Below are positions 17,025 to 25,883 of a stretch of 64,000 nt of DNA, piece after piece. Origin of the DNA: Fimenecus sp045595185 (GTDB lineage: Bacteria; Bacillota; Clostridia; Oscillospirales; Acutalibacteraceae); assembly GCA_045595185.1 (NCBI GenBank), contig JAZNZX010000074.1, positions 53,929 through 117,928 of the forward strand, given 5' to 3'. The notes under the pieces are model-generated. The model searched no databases, was not told the origin of the DNA, and worked only from the letters and a program-made list of their open reading frames with translations. The translations under genes and the position numbers were made by a program. The first letter of the stretch is position 1, and each line of letters opens with the position of its first letter.

Positions 17025-18659
17025 ATGAAAGGCAAATTCAATTTTAAAACATTGGCAGTAATGGCTGTTTCAGTTATTCTTATTATGTCAATGTCAGTAA
17101 TTGCTTTTGCAAACGGTGATGGTGAGGCAGCTGAATATTCAAGCAGATTCTATTCAACAATTTTCTCACTTCTTCCACCTGTAATTGCAATTGCACTTGC
17201 GCTTATCACAAAAGAAGTTTATTCATCACTCTTTGTTGGTATTTTAGTAGGTGGCGGACTCTATGCATTTAGTAATGATGGATTCAGCATCGAAACAATG
17301 TTCAACACAATTATGACGGATGGTTTTATCGGCAAACTTGCTGACACATGGAATATGGGTATTATCATTTTCCTTGTTGTACTTGGTGTTATCGTTGTTC
17401 TTATGAACAAAGCAGGTGGTAGCCGTGCTTATGGTGAATGGGCAAAAAATAAAATCAAGTCAAGAAAAGGTGCACTTCTTGCAACATTTGGTCTTGGTGC
17501 ATTGATTTTCGTTGATGACTATTTTAACTGTCTTACAGTTGGTAGCGTTATGCGACCTGTAACAGACTCACATAAGATTTCTCGTGCTAAGCTTTCATAC
17601 ATTATTGATGCTACTGCAGCACCTGTTTGTATTATTGCTCCAATTTCTTCATGGGCAGCAGCAGTTAGTGGTGTTGTTGAAGGCACAGATGGTCTTGAAC
17701 TTTTTATTAAGACAATTCCATTTAACCTTTATGCATTACTTACAATTGTAATGGTTGTAATGATTTCAGCACTTGATATTGATTTTGGTCCTATGAGAAA
17801 GCATGAAAAGAATGCTGCTGACGGAGACCTTTACACAACAGATGCTCGTCCTTATGCAAATGTTGATGAAACTCCTGTTTCAACAAGAGGTAAGGTTATT
17901 GACCTTGTACTTCCTGTTGTAATTCTTATTGCACTTTGTATCCTTGGTATGGTTTACACAGGTGGATTCTTCTCAGGTGAAAGCTTTATCAATGCATTTG
18001 CAAACTGCGATGCAGCTTATGGTCTTGCACTCGGTTCAATTATTGCACTTATTGTAAACATTGTTTACTTTATGATTAGACGAGTTCTTTCTTTCAAGGA
18101 TTGTATGGAAGCAATTCCTGAAGGCTTCAAGGCAATGGTTCCTGCAATTCTTATTCTCACATTTGCATGGACACTTAGTGCTATGACAAACAACCTTGGT
18201 GCAGATGTATTTGTTGAAAGTCTTGTTGATGCAACAGCTGGTAAACTTGCATACTTCTTACCTGCAATTCTTTTCCTTGTTGGCTTGCTTCTTGCTTTTG
18301 CAACAGGTACATCATGGGGTACATTCGGTATTCTTATTCCTATTATCGTTCCACTTTTCGCAACAACAGACCCATCTCTTGTTGTATGTATCGCAGCTTG
18401 TCTTGCTGGTGCTGTTTGTGGTGACCATTGCTCACCAATTTCAGATACAACAATTATGGCATCAACTGGTGGACAGTGTGACCACGTTAACCACGTTTCA
18501 ACACAGTTACCTTATGCATTGACAGTTGCAGCAGTTTCATTTGTAGGTTACTTGCTTGCTGGTTTCGTTCCAAATGCACTTGTTGTTCTTCCTGTTTCAA
18601 TAGCTGTTCTTGTTGTAATTCTTCTTGTTATTAAAGCAGTTATAAAGAAGAAAGCATAA
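17025..18659 (+). CDS. NhaC-family Na+/H+ antiporter
   Basis: Integral membrane transporter of 544 residues with about 11-12 hydrophobic segments, exchanging Na+ (or an organic cation/anion pair in some relatives) for H+. Family landmarks are the segment GALIFVDDYFNCLTVGSVM, DATAAPVCIIAPISSW, the FATGTSWGTFGILIP stretch, and GDHCSPISDTTIMAS. The N-terminus carries a signal-like segment ending AFA before the first core helices. It is monocistronic, between its own promoter and a strong terminator, and divergent from the rubredoxin gene. The exact substrate is uncertain. Confidence 0.9.
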   Translation: MKGKFNFKTLAVMAVSVILIMSMSVIAFANGDGEAAEYSSRFYSTIFSLLPPVIAIALALITKEVYSSLFVGILVGGGLYAFSNDGFSIETMFNTIMTDGFIGKLADTWNMGIIIFLVVLGVIVVLMNKAGGSRAYGEWAKNKIKSRKGALLATFGLGALIFVDDYFNCLTVGSVMRPVTDSHKISRAKLSYIIDATAAPVCIIAPISSWAAAVSGVVEGTDGLELFIKTIPFNLYALLTIVMVVMISALDIDFGPMRKHEKNAADGDLYTTDARPYANVDETPVSTRGKVIDLVLPVVILIALCILGMVYTGGFFSGESFINAFANCDAAYGLALGSIIALIVNIVYFMIRRVLSFKDCMEAIPEGFKAMVPAILILTFAWTLSAMTNNLGADVFVESLVDATAGKLAYFLPAILFLVGLLLAFATGTSWGTFGILIPIIVPLFATTDPSLVVCIAACLAGAVCGDHCSPISDTTIMASTGGQCDHVNHVSTQLPYALTVAAVSFVGYLLAGFVPNALVVLPVSIAVLVVILLVIKAVIKKKA

Positions 18660-18683
18660 TTTAGTAATATAATATAGTTTAAG

Positions 18684-18709
18684 TCCCACTATCCAATCGG
18701 ATAGTGGGA
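18684..18709 (+). terminator. Terminator of nhaC
   Basis: Perfect 11-bp stem (18684-18694 with 18699-18709) and four-base loop, followed by a T-rich stretch. The bases from 18721 to 18800 hold no gene or structure that I can support. Confidence 0.85.
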
Positions 18710-18803
18710 TATTTCTTTCTAATTTGCCGTGTAAAGCGTTTTAACAATAAAATAGCATCTCACAATGTGTTTCATGATAAAAACCGTTTATAAGCAAAAA
18801 TAA

Positions 18804-18823
18804 GGCTACCTGAATAGGTAGCC
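18804..18823 (-). terminator. Terminator of the liv operon
   Basis: Eight-bp stem (18804-18811 with 18816-18823) and four-base loop; on the minus strand it is followed by a T-rich tract. It lies 12 bases after the last gene of the operon. Confidence 0.8.
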
Positions 18824-18834
18824 AAAATTACATA

Positions 18835-19461
18835 TTATTTAAACTTTTTCAAAACTTCAATGTATGCCTTAATTGCTTCAACACAACCCTCAAAACCTAA
18901 ATCTGCACTATTAAGACAAAGGTCATAGTTTCTTGCGTTATCCCAATCACGGCAAGTATAGTAATGATAAAATTCACTACGGTGCTTGTCTATTTTGCGA
19001 ATTTTCTTGTCTGCATCCTTTTCACTCATAGCAAACATATCGCTGATTGTATTTACGCAAACCTCATGTGGTGCCCAGATAAATACCTTTATAACATTAT
19101 CGTAGTCCTTTAAGATGTAATCTGCACATCTGCCAACAATAATGCAGGATTCTTTTTCAGCAAGAGATTTAATAATCTTTGCCTGATAGTTAAAAAGATT
19201 TTCTTTTGATGTGAATTTACTATCTTCAGGTGGAATAATATTGCCACTATATTTTTTTGTTGATGAATCAAACAATCCAATGTTGATTTCTTCATCATGC
19301 TTCTGAAAAAGGTTTAGGTTGATACCACTATCATCAGAAGCCATATAAAGAATTTCGCGGTCATAGAAGGGAATATTCAATTCTTTTGAAAGCATTTTAC
19401 CGATTGTTTTACCACCACTACCGTAACCACGAGCGATAGTTATAACGATTTTTTTATCCAT
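18835..19461 (-). CDS. Cytidylate kinase-like family protein
   Basis: 208 residues of the cytidylate kinase-like family (PF13189 type), distinct from the true cmk at 1333. The N-terminal ITIARGYGSGGKTIGKML is a modified P-loop, followed by IPFYDREILYMAS. Later motifs include CIIVGRCADYIL and the basic segment KIDKHRSEFYHYYT near the lid region. The role in the cell is not established; these are often found beside transporter genes. It begins 21 bases after livF and ends at the terminator, so it is probably the last gene of the liv operon. Confidence 0.8.
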   Translation of the reverse strand: MDKKIVITIARGYGSGGKTIGKMLSKELNIPFYDREILYMASDDSGINLNLFQKHDEEINIGLFDSSTKKYSGNIIPPEDSKFTSKENLFNYQAKIIKSLAEKESCIIVGRCADYILKDYDNVIKVFIWAPHEVCVNTISDMFAMSEKDADKKIRKIDKHRSEFYHYYTCRDWDNARNYDLCLNSADLGFEGCVEAIKAYIEVLKKFK

Positions 19462-19482
19462 AATTTGACCACCTTTCAGCGA

Positions 19483-20196
19483 TTATTCACTAAGATAAGC
19501 TTTTTTAACTGATTCATCATTCATAAGTTCTTTTGCATCACCTGAAAGAACGATTGAACCTGTTTCAAGAACATAAGCTCTGTCAGCAATAGAAAGCGCT
19601 TTTTTTGCATTCTGTTCAACAAGAAGAACAGTAGTTCCGTTGTCATTGATAGCCTTGATAATATCAAAAATTTCGGAAACCAAAAGAGGAGAAAGACCCA
19701 TTGAAGGTTCGTCCATCAAAATGAAATCAGGTTTTGACATCAATGCACGACCCATAGCAAGCATTTGCTGTTCACCACCGGAAAGAGTACCTGCAATCTG
19801 ATTTTTTCTTTCCTTAAGACGAGGAAATCTTTCATAAACATAATTCAGTGTTTCTTCAATCTCGTTTTTATCCTTACGGGTAAAAGCACCAAGCTTAATG
19901 TTATCAAGAACTGTAAGCTGCTGGAATATTCTTCTTCCTTCAGGTACGTGAGCCATACCCATTGAAACGATTTTGTGAGCAGGAACTTTTGTAATGTCAT
20001 TATCATTATAAATGATTGTACCTGTTTTTGGTTTTAAAAGACCTGTGACTGTGTGAAGAATAGTTGTTTTACCTGCACCGTTTGCACCGATAAGAGCAAC
20101 AATTTCACCTTTATTAACTTCAAAAGAAACACCTTTTAAAGCCTTAATCATACCGTAATATACTTCGATATTATCTACTTTTAAAAGTGGTGCCAT
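19483..20196 (-). CDS. livF: Branched-chain amino-acid ABC transporter ATPase LivF
   Basis: Second ATPase of the LIV-type importer, 237 residues. Walker A is GANGAGKTT, the signature LSGGEQQMLAMGRALM is typical of LivF, and Walker B is FILMDEPSMGLSP. The family stretch GMAHVPEGRRIFQQLTV is visible. It follows livG by 12 bases with its own AAGGAGG site. It acts as a heterodimer with LivG beneath the LivH/LivM channel. Leucine, isoleucine and valine are the usual substrates, but other amino acids or short amides are handled by some relatives. Confidence 0.94.
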   Translation of the reverse strand: MAPLLKVDNIEVYYGMIKALKGVSFEVNKGEIVALIGANGAGKTTILHTVTGLLKPKTGTIIYNDNDITKVPAHKIVSMGMAHVPEGRRIFQQLTVLDNIKLGAFTRKDKNEIEETLNYVYERFPRLKERKNQIAGTLSGGEQQMLAMGRALMSKPDFILMDEPSMGLSPLLVSEIFDIIKAINDNGTTVLLVEQNAKKALSIADRAYVLETGSIVLSGDAKELMNDESVKKAYLSE

Positions 20197-20208
20197 GCCT
20201 ATTCCTCC

Positions 20209-20967
20209 TTAATCACCTAAATATGCCTTGATAACTTCAGGGTTATTAAGAACTTCACTTGTTTTACCCTTAGCCAATTCCTGACCGAAATTAAGAACAG
20301 TAACTTCTTCACAGATACCGCTGACAAGCTTCATATCGTGTTCAATAAGAAGAATTGTCATATCAAATTCATCACGAACAAAACGGATTGTATCCATAAG
20401 CTCCTGTGTTTCGCTTGGGTTCATACCTGCAGCAGGTTCGTCAAGGAGCAAAAGCTTTGGGTTAGTAGCAAGTGCACGAGCAATTTCAAGCTTTCTCTGC
20501 TTACCGTACGGGAGATTATCAGCCAATGTATCAGCCTCGTTTTCAAGACCGAAAACCTGAAGTAATTCCATTGCTTTTTTATCCATTTTCTTTTCAGATG
20601 AAAAGTATCTCGGAAGACGAAAAATGCCTTCAATTGTAGAATACTTAACCTGATTATGAAGACCAAGTTTTACATTATCAATTACAGAAAGATTTTTGAA
20701 AAGTCTGATATTCTGGAAAGTACGAGCAATACCGGCTTTACTGATTTCAACAGGGGATTTACCGTTAAGCTTTTTACCTTCAAGGAAAAAGTTACCTGTT
20801 GTTGGTTTATAAACACCTGTAAGAAGGTTAAAAACAGTAGTTTTACCTGCACCGTTTGGTCCGATAAGACCATAAAGATTTCCTTTTTCAAGAGAGAGGC
20901 TGAAGTTTTCAACAGCATGGAGACCACCGAAAACAATACCTAAACCTTTTACTTCAAGTAATGCCAT
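20209..20967 (-). CDS. livG: Branched-chain amino-acid ABC transporter ATPase LivG
   Basis: First ATPase of the LIV-type importer, 252 residues. Walker A is GPNGAGKTTVFNLLTG, the LivG-specific stretch GIARTFQNIRLFKNLSV follows, the signature is LPYGKQRKLEIARALA, and Walker B is LLLLDEPAAGMNP. The start shares one base with the livM stop (TGATG), indicating translational coupling. The partner is LivF and the complex works at the cytoplasmic face. Transport specificity is set by the upstream binding protein. Confidence 0.95.
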   Translation of the reverse strand: MALLEVKGLGIVFGGLHAVENFSLSLEKGNLYGLIGPNGAGKTTVFNLLTGVYKPTTGNFFLEGKKLNGKSPVEISKAGIARTFQNIRLFKNLSVIDNVKLGLHNQVKYSTIEGIFRLPRYFSSEKKMDKKAMELLQVFGLENEADTLADNLPYGKQRKLEIARALATNPKLLLLDEPAAGMNPSETQELMDTIRFVRDEFDMTILLIEHDMKLVSGICEEVTVLNFGQELAKGKTSEVLNNPEVIKAYLGD

Positions 20968-22043
20968 CAGATGTTACCTCCTTGTCTGTTTTTAGTCAAC
21001 TTTTTAGGTAAGATTTTATTTGTAATACCTTTAAATTTTTCGTTATTATTAACAATCATCATTACAATAAGAAGAATTGCATAGAAGAGCATTCTGTATT
21101 CGCCGACACCTCTTAAAAGTTCAGGAAGTGCTGTAAGAATAATTGCAGCGATAAATGAACCTCTGATACTGCCGATACCGCCAAGAACAACGAAAACAAG
21201 AATAAGAATAGACATATTATATCCAAAGTTTTTAGTTGTAGCAGCAAGTGAGTTAAGGTTATGTGCATATAATACACCTGCAATGCCTGCAAAGAATGCA
21301 GAAATTGTAAAGATAATAAGCTTATACTTTGTTACATTGATACCGATTGACTGTGCAGCAATTCTGTTATCACGAATTGACATTACAGCACGACCTGTTC
21401 TTGAGTTGATAAGGTTAAGTGAAACGATAACTGTAATTAAAAGTAAGATAAAACCAATTACAAAGTTTGAATCCTTTGGTGTTCCGGTAATACCGAGAGC
21501 GCCTTTAATAAGCATTTTACCGTCAGGCTCAAGACCTAAATCGTTCGCACTCTTAATTGAAATGTGGAAACCGTTTGAGTCAACACCAACATAAAGAAGA
21601 TTAACAATATTCTTTATAATTTCACCAAATGCCAACGTAACGATTGCAAGGTAGTCGCCCTTAAGACGAAGAACAGGAATTCCGATAATAAGACCAAATA
21701 TACCTGCTGAAATACCGCCTAATACAAGTGCAATTAAGAATCTTAACCAGCCTTGCTCAATCATATCTTCTGTAACAACAGAGAAGAAAGCACTTGCATA
21801 TGCACCAACACACATAAATCCTGCGTGACCTAATGACAAGTCACCAAGAATACCAACAACAAGGTTTAATGAAACAGCAAGGATTGAATATGTGCAAAGT
21901 GGTACAAGAAGACCCTGAAGAAGTCTTGACATATTGCCTGTTTCAGACATTATAAATGAAAATGCAAATAATCCGATAAGAATAGCATATGTTGTGAGGT
22001 TGTTTTTTGTTGTATTGTTAAGTTTGTTCTTTTGTTTACTCAT
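20967..22043 (-). CDS. livM: Branched-chain amino-acid ABC transporter permease LivM
   Basis: Permease of about 358 residues with eight to ten membrane helices. The typical LivM block LGDLSLGHAGFMCVGAYA appears early, GKRS-like loops are replaced by RLKGDYLAIVTLAFGEI, and the coupling region is AQSIGINVTKYKLIIF. The start is set at ATG 22043, because GAGGTGG sits directly upstream and this avoids overlapping livH; an upstream start would add 13 basic residues read from the end of livH. It pairs with LivH. Confidence 0.93.
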   Translation of the reverse strand: MSKQKNKLNNTTKNNLTTYAILIGLFAFSFIMSETGNMSRLLQGLLVPLCTYSILAVSLNLVVGILGDLSLGHAGFMCVGAYASAFFSVVTEDMIEQGWLRFLIALVLGGISAGIFGLIIGIPVLRLKGDYLAIVTLAFGEIIKNIVNLLYVGVDSNGFHISIKSANDLGLEPDGKMLIKGALGITGTPKDSNFVIGFILLLITVIVSLNLINSRTGRAVMSIRDNRIAAQSIGINVTKYKLIIFTISAFFAGIAGVLYAHNLNSLAATTKNFGYNMSILILVFVVLGGIGSIRGSFIAAIILTALPELLRGVGEYRMLFYAILLIVMMIVNNNEKFKGITNKILPKKLTKNRQGGNI

Positions 22044-22053
22044 ATTAGCCACC

Positions 22054-22935
22054 TCACACTTTCTCGCTGATTTTCTTGCCAAGCAAGCCAGTAGGCTTTA
22101 CAAGAAGAACAATAATTAAAACAGAGAAAACAATAGCATCTGAAAGCTGAGTAGAGATATAACCTTTGCTCAAGTTCTCGATTACACCAAGAACAATGCC
22201 ACCAATCATAGCACCTGGAATTGAACCGATACCACCGAATACGGCAGCAGTAAATGCCTTAATACCAGGCATAGCACCTGTAGTAGGTGAAAGGGCAGGA
22301 TATGCAGAACAAAGAAGCGCACCTGCAACTGCCGCCAAAGCAGAACCGATTGCAAATGTAAGAGAAATTGTACTGTTTACATTGATACCCATAAGCTGTG
22401 CAGCACCTCGGTCTTCAGAAACAGCAAGCATAGCACGACCAGGTTTTGATTTGTTGATGAAAATTGTAAGACAAATCATTATGATAACAGAAATCACAAT
22501 AGTTGCAATTGTTTCACCTGAAATAACAAGTTCACCATTAAATAAAACAATTGGGTCAAGATTTACAACTGAAGTAAAGCTCTTTGTACCTGAACCGAAA
22601 ATGAGAAGTGCAGAGTTTTGTAAAAGATAGCTTACACCAATTGCAGTAATAAGAACAGCAAGTGAAGATGCCTTTCTGAGTGGGCTGTATGCAACCTTCT
22701 CAATAGTAACACCAAGAACAGTACAAATAATAATTGAACCAATTACACCTGCAATAGGTGGGAGTCCTAAAGATGTACTTAATGTGTAAATTGCAAAACC
22801 ACCAACCATGATTACGTCACCATGGGCAAAGTTCAGCATTTTTGCGATTCCGTAAACCATTGTATATCCAAGTGCAATAAGAGCATAGATACTACCAAGG
22901 CTTATACCGGAAACAAGATATGATAAAAATTCCAT
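22054..22935 (-). CDS. livH: Branched-chain amino-acid ABC transporter permease LivH
   Basis: Permease of 293 residues with about eight membrane helices. It begins with the family N-terminus SGISLGSIYALIALGYTMVYG, followed by KMLNFAHGDVIMVGGF. The cytoplasmic coupling segment is SEDRGAAQLMGINVN, and the late helix region GGIGSIPGAMIGG is characteristic. A GGAGGAG site precedes ATG 22935. It is separated from livK by a strong hairpin (23014-23046) that probably lowers expression of the membrane part relative to the binding protein. Confidence 0.94.
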   Translation of the reverse strand: MEFLSYLVSGISLGSIYALIALGYTMVYGIAKMLNFAHGDVIMVGGFAIYTLSTSLGLPPIAGVIGSIIICTVLGVTIEKVAYSPLRKASSLAVLITAIGVSYLLQNSALLIFGSGTKSFTSVVNLDPIVLFNGELVISGETIATIVISVIIMICLTIFINKSKPGRAMLAVSEDRGAAQLMGINVNSTISLTFAIGSALAAVAGALLCSAYPALSPTTGAMPGIKAFTAAVFGGIGSIPGAMIGGIVLGVIENLSKGYISTQLSDAIVFSVLIIVLLVKPTGLLGKKISEKV

Positions 22936-23013
22936 ATATTCTCCTCCAAATATGAATTTTTAGAAAAAACATAAATTTATGATTCTTTTAAAAGTTCATA
23001 TATATAACTCAAA

Positions 23014-23046
23014 GTATGCCGTATGGAAAAATACCATACGGCATAC
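23014..23046 (-). terminator. Intercistronic hairpin between livK and livH (attenuator or RNA stabiliser)
   Basis: Perfect 13-bp stem (23014-23026 with 23034-23046) and seven-base loop. On the minus strand it is followed only by a poor T tract, so it is more likely a partial terminator or a 3'-end stabiliser for livK mRNA than a full stop. Confidence 0.7.
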
Positions 23047-23078
23047 CAAATTATTTATAATCTGTTTTATAGTTAAGA

Positions 23079-24245
23079 TTAAAGAGCTTTGTAAGCACCG
23101 TTTTCGATAATAACAGCTTTAGGAGCCTTTGAAGGTTCACCGTCTGCTGTCCAAGTAATACCTGTACCTGTAACACCGTCAACTGTGATTTCTGTCATAG
23201 CAACTTTAAGTGCATCACAGATAACTGATGCGTCCATATCAGCTGTAACGCCTGCCTTTTCAATAGCAGCCTTGATGATGTAAATTGCATCATAAGCGTC
23301 AGCAGCAAACTGGTTCATTGTGTCAACACCATATGCTTCCTTATACTTTGTAACGAAGTTAACTGTGTACTTATCTGTTGCGTCAGCAGCAAATGGAGTA
23401 AGGAGCATTACGCCTTCACAAAGTGATGTGTCAAAGTTAGGGATTGTAAGGATACCGTCAAGACCGTCACAACCAAAGAACTTAACATTAAGTCCAGCAG
23501 CCTTAGCCTGAGTTAAGATAAGCTGAGCTTCGCTGTAGTAAATTGGAAGGAATACAAGGTCAGCACCTGATGACTTGATAGCCTGAAGCTGAGCTGAGAA
23601 GTCTGTTTTTGTATCGCTAGTGAATGACTGAACTTCAACTACATTAAGGTTCTTTGCTTTTGCCTGTGCAGCAAATTTGTCATAGATACCTGCTGAATAT
23701 GCATTTGATGATTCATAGATAACTGCAACTTTTTCTGCAACCTTGTTGTCAGCAATGTAGTCAGCAGAAGCAATACCCTGGTTAGGGTCAGAGAAGCAAA
23801 CACGGAATGCGTTGTCACCATCAATAGCCTCAACAGCTGTTGCTGATGGAGTAAGTACAAACATATTTTCGTTCTTAGCTTCACCCTGGAATGCAATACA
23901 AGCACCTGAAGTAACAGTACCGAGAGATAACTGCATACCCCAACCAACAAGTGTGTTGTAAGCGTTAACCGCTTTTTCTGGGTCGCCTTCGTCGTCCTGT
24001 CCATTGAGTTCGAGCTTCATACCGTTGATACCGCCTGCAGCATTGATTTCATCAATTGCAAGCTGAGCACCGTTCTTAACACCGTTACCGTACTGTGCAT
24101 AGTCACCTGTAAGAGGTCCGCTGAAGCCGATTTTAAGAACATTAGCATCTTCATTTGGTTTTTCGTTATCGCCACAAGCTGCAAAGCAAGTAACAACAAG
24201 TGTTAATGCTACGAGCACAGCGAGAACTTTCTTTAAGTTTTTCAT
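23079..24245 (-). CDS. livK: Branched-chain amino-acid binding lipoprotein
   Basis: Periplasmic-type binding protein of the LivJ/LivK class, 388 residues, anchored as a lipoprotein: signal core VLAVLVALTLVVT and lipobox ending at Cys24. The mature part starts with LKIGFSGPLTGDYAQYG, the family's ligand-binding opening. Other landmarks are AIDEINAAGGINGMKLEL and QFAADAYDAIYIIKAA near the end. It is the first gene of the operon, with a clear promoter and a leader hairpin. Ligand identity within the branched-chain group is inferred, not proven. Confidence 0.93.
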   Translation of the reverse strand: MKNLKKVLAVLVALTLVVTCFAACGDNEKPNEDANVLKIGFSGPLTGDYAQYGNGVKNGAQLAIDEINAAGGINGMKLELNGQDDEGDPEKAVNAYNTLVGWGMQLSLGTVTSGACIAFQGEAKNENMFVLTPSATAVEAIDGDNAFRVCFSDPNQGIASADYIADNKVAEKVAVIYESSNAYSAGIYDKFAAQAKAKNLNVVEVQSFTSDTKTDFSAQLQAIKSSGADLVFLPIYYSEAQLILTQAKAAGLNVKFFGCDGLDGILTIPNFDTSLCEGVMLLTPFAADATDKYTVNFVTKYKEAYGVDTMNQFAADAYDAIYIIKAAIEKAGVTADMDASVICDALKVAMTEITVDGVTGTGITWTADGEPSKAPKAVIIENGAYKAL

Positions 24246-24268
24246 AAGAAATTCCTCCTTAATTTTTC

Positions 24269-24340
24269 ACACAACTACAATAGTTGTGTATCTCTTTAAA
24301 TGGATAAAGTAAATATACACCAAATTATTAAATAAGTCAA
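24269..24340 (-). promoter_or_regulatory. livK promoter and leader hairpin
   Basis: On the minus strand, -35 TTGACT (24335-24340), 17-base spacer and -10 TATATT (24312-24317). The leader of about 60 bases contains an eight-bp hairpin with ACACAACT at 24269-24276 pairing with 24282-24289, shortly before the AAGGAGG site. No T-box or known riboswitch motif is visible. Confidence 0.75.
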
Positions 24341-24373
24341 TTATTTTTACAAATTTTTTAACGAAATATGAAT

Positions 24374-24401
24374 AAAAGGTATGACAAAAGCCATACCTTT
24401 T
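24374..24401 (-). terminator. Terminator of the M28 peptidase gene
   Basis: Ten-bp stem (24374-24383 with 24392-24401) and eight-base loop, ten bases after the stop codon, with T-rich sequence following on the minus strand. Confidence 0.8.
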
Positions 24402-24410
24402 ACAATTTAA

Positions 24411-25745
24411 TTATTTCTTTTGTGGACCGTTATATCCGTTTTCTTCTTGGAATTTTGCAATTTTATCAATAACACTGAGAACAACATCAAATCCCTGACC
24501 AACAGTTTCCATTTCAAATCGTTCTGCTCTGTCATGGAATGTGTGATAATACCATGTAAGCATAGGATTCTGTGCAGCAAAAGTAACTGATTTAATTCCG
24601 CCTCTTGTCATTGGTGTACTGTCGCAACCGCCAACAGGATTATGAATACATCCGTTTGTTTTGCTTTCAATACCCATTTCTTCAAAAGTATCCTTGAACA
24701 TTTTTTCAAGGTCAGTGTCAAATCTGCAACCCTGCCAGTCATCTTTAATAACAACTTCAAAGTATTCCTTGTCAGCAACAGAGTCAATGTTGATGTTCCA
24801 AGCGTTCTGTGTCAAATCGTCATTTCTGTGTTTATGAACAAATGCCATTGAACCGCGAAGACCTGCTTCTTCGGAACCCACATTACAATCAACGATACGA
24901 CAATTTTTAGGCATCTTTTCAGGATTTTCCTTAAAATATTTGATAACTGCGTAGCTTAGAGCACAACCTGTTGCATTATCCATAGCACCTTTAGATGCAT
25001 TTTCTTCAGATGGGTCATTCCACATAGCAACAAACGCACTACCGATAGCAGTAATTACAGGAATAAAGTTTAATAATTTATAGAAGATGTCCATTGAATA
25101 ACTTGCGGCAATTTCAGCAGCCCAATTTGCTTTAAAAATAATACCGCCATAAATAATTGCCATTGCAACAGAAACACCAACCATAAAGAACACGCAAACA
25201 GCACCAAAACCAACTTTACCATAAGTTGTGATAAGACCATAAATTGGTTTTTCAGGATACTTAGAAGCATTTTCTGAGTGCTTCCAGTTCCAGCTTGTAT
25301 CTGTATGACCTGAAAGAATGATTGTATAATCATATTTTCCGTCTTCAGGTGTTAATTCACCGTAAACATTCTGTGAAATTTTCTGCTTAAAGAACATATC
25401 AAACCAAGGCTTATAAAGGAAACAACTGCAAACAAGCCAGATAACCATAGCAATACCTATTGCAGCCATTGCAAACCACATATGGAAATTGTTAAGTGCA
25501 AAATATGTAAGAGCACTTAATATAATACCAACCCAACCAGCATACGGGAGTCCGCCAATACCTGAGCGTGGTGAAACGGCAAATTCTTCTTTTTTAGCTT
25601 CAATACCGATTTCTTCAAGTTTTTTACCCATAAAATCAGCATATTTTCTTTCACCTTCTGAACCGGGAAGGCGAGAGCCGAAATTTTCAGCGTCTTTTAC
25701 AAGGTCATAAGCCAATTGACCATATTTTCTGTTTTCCTCTTTCAT
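24411..25745 (-). CDS. M28-family zinc metallopeptidase with inserted membrane helices
   Basis: 444 residues. Metal-ligand motifs of M28 aminopeptidases appear in order: LSGHTDTSWNW (His-x-Asp), KGAMDNATGCAL (Asp), NVGSEEAGLRGS (Glu-Glu), NINIDSVAD (Asp) and YYHTFHDRAE (His). Unusually, hydrophobic helices are embedded in the chain: two at about 73-115 (GWVGIILSALTYFAL and a second) and one or two at about 180-212 (VCVFFMVGVSVAMAIIYGG), between the first and second ligand motifs. It therefore looks membrane-bound, with the active site on one face. No signal peptide. Peptide substrate unknown. It is monocistronic. Confidence 0.8.
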   Translation of the reverse strand: MKEENRKYGQLAYDLVKDAENFGSRLPGSEGERKYADFMGKKLEEIGIEAKKEEFAVSPRSGIGGLPYAGWVGIILSALTYFALNNFHMWFAMAAIGIAMVIWLVCSCFLYKPWFDMFFKQKISQNVYGELTPEDGKYDYTIILSGHTDTSWNWKHSENASKYPEKPIYGLITTYGKVGFGAVCVFFMVGVSVAMAIIYGGIIFKANWAAEIAASYSMDIFYKLLNFIPVITAIGSAFVAMWNDPSEENASKGAMDNATGCALSYAVIKYFKENPEKMPKNCRIVDCNVGSEEAGLRGSMAFVHKHRNDDLTQNAWNINIDSVADKEYFEVVIKDDWQGCRFDTDLEKMFKDTFEEMGIESKTNGCIHNPVGGCDSTPMTRGGIKSVTFAAQNPMLTWYYHTFHDRAERFEMETVGQGFDVVLSVIDKIAKFQEENGYNGPQKK

Positions 25746-25845
25746 TATGTAACCTCCAAATGAAAATCTAATCTTAAATATAATATTAAATTTTAATGAT
25801 TAAATCAAGTATTTAATACTATATTTTATATTTTTTTATTTAAAA

Positions 25846-25874
25846 GACCTATGCAAAATAGTTTTGCATAGGTC
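25846..25874 (-). terminator. Terminator of the acyl-CoA synthetase gene
   Basis: Perfect 13-bp stem (25846-25858 with 25862-25874) and three-base loop, followed on the minus strand by a T/A-rich stretch, ten bases after the stop. Confidence 0.9.
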
Positions 25875-25883
25875 AAATAGCTT

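Noticed and set aside
24246..24410. T-box or leucine-type riboswitch in front of livK
   Set aside because: Only a simple eight-bp hairpin is present. There is no specifier loop, T-box sequence or terminator/antiterminator pair.
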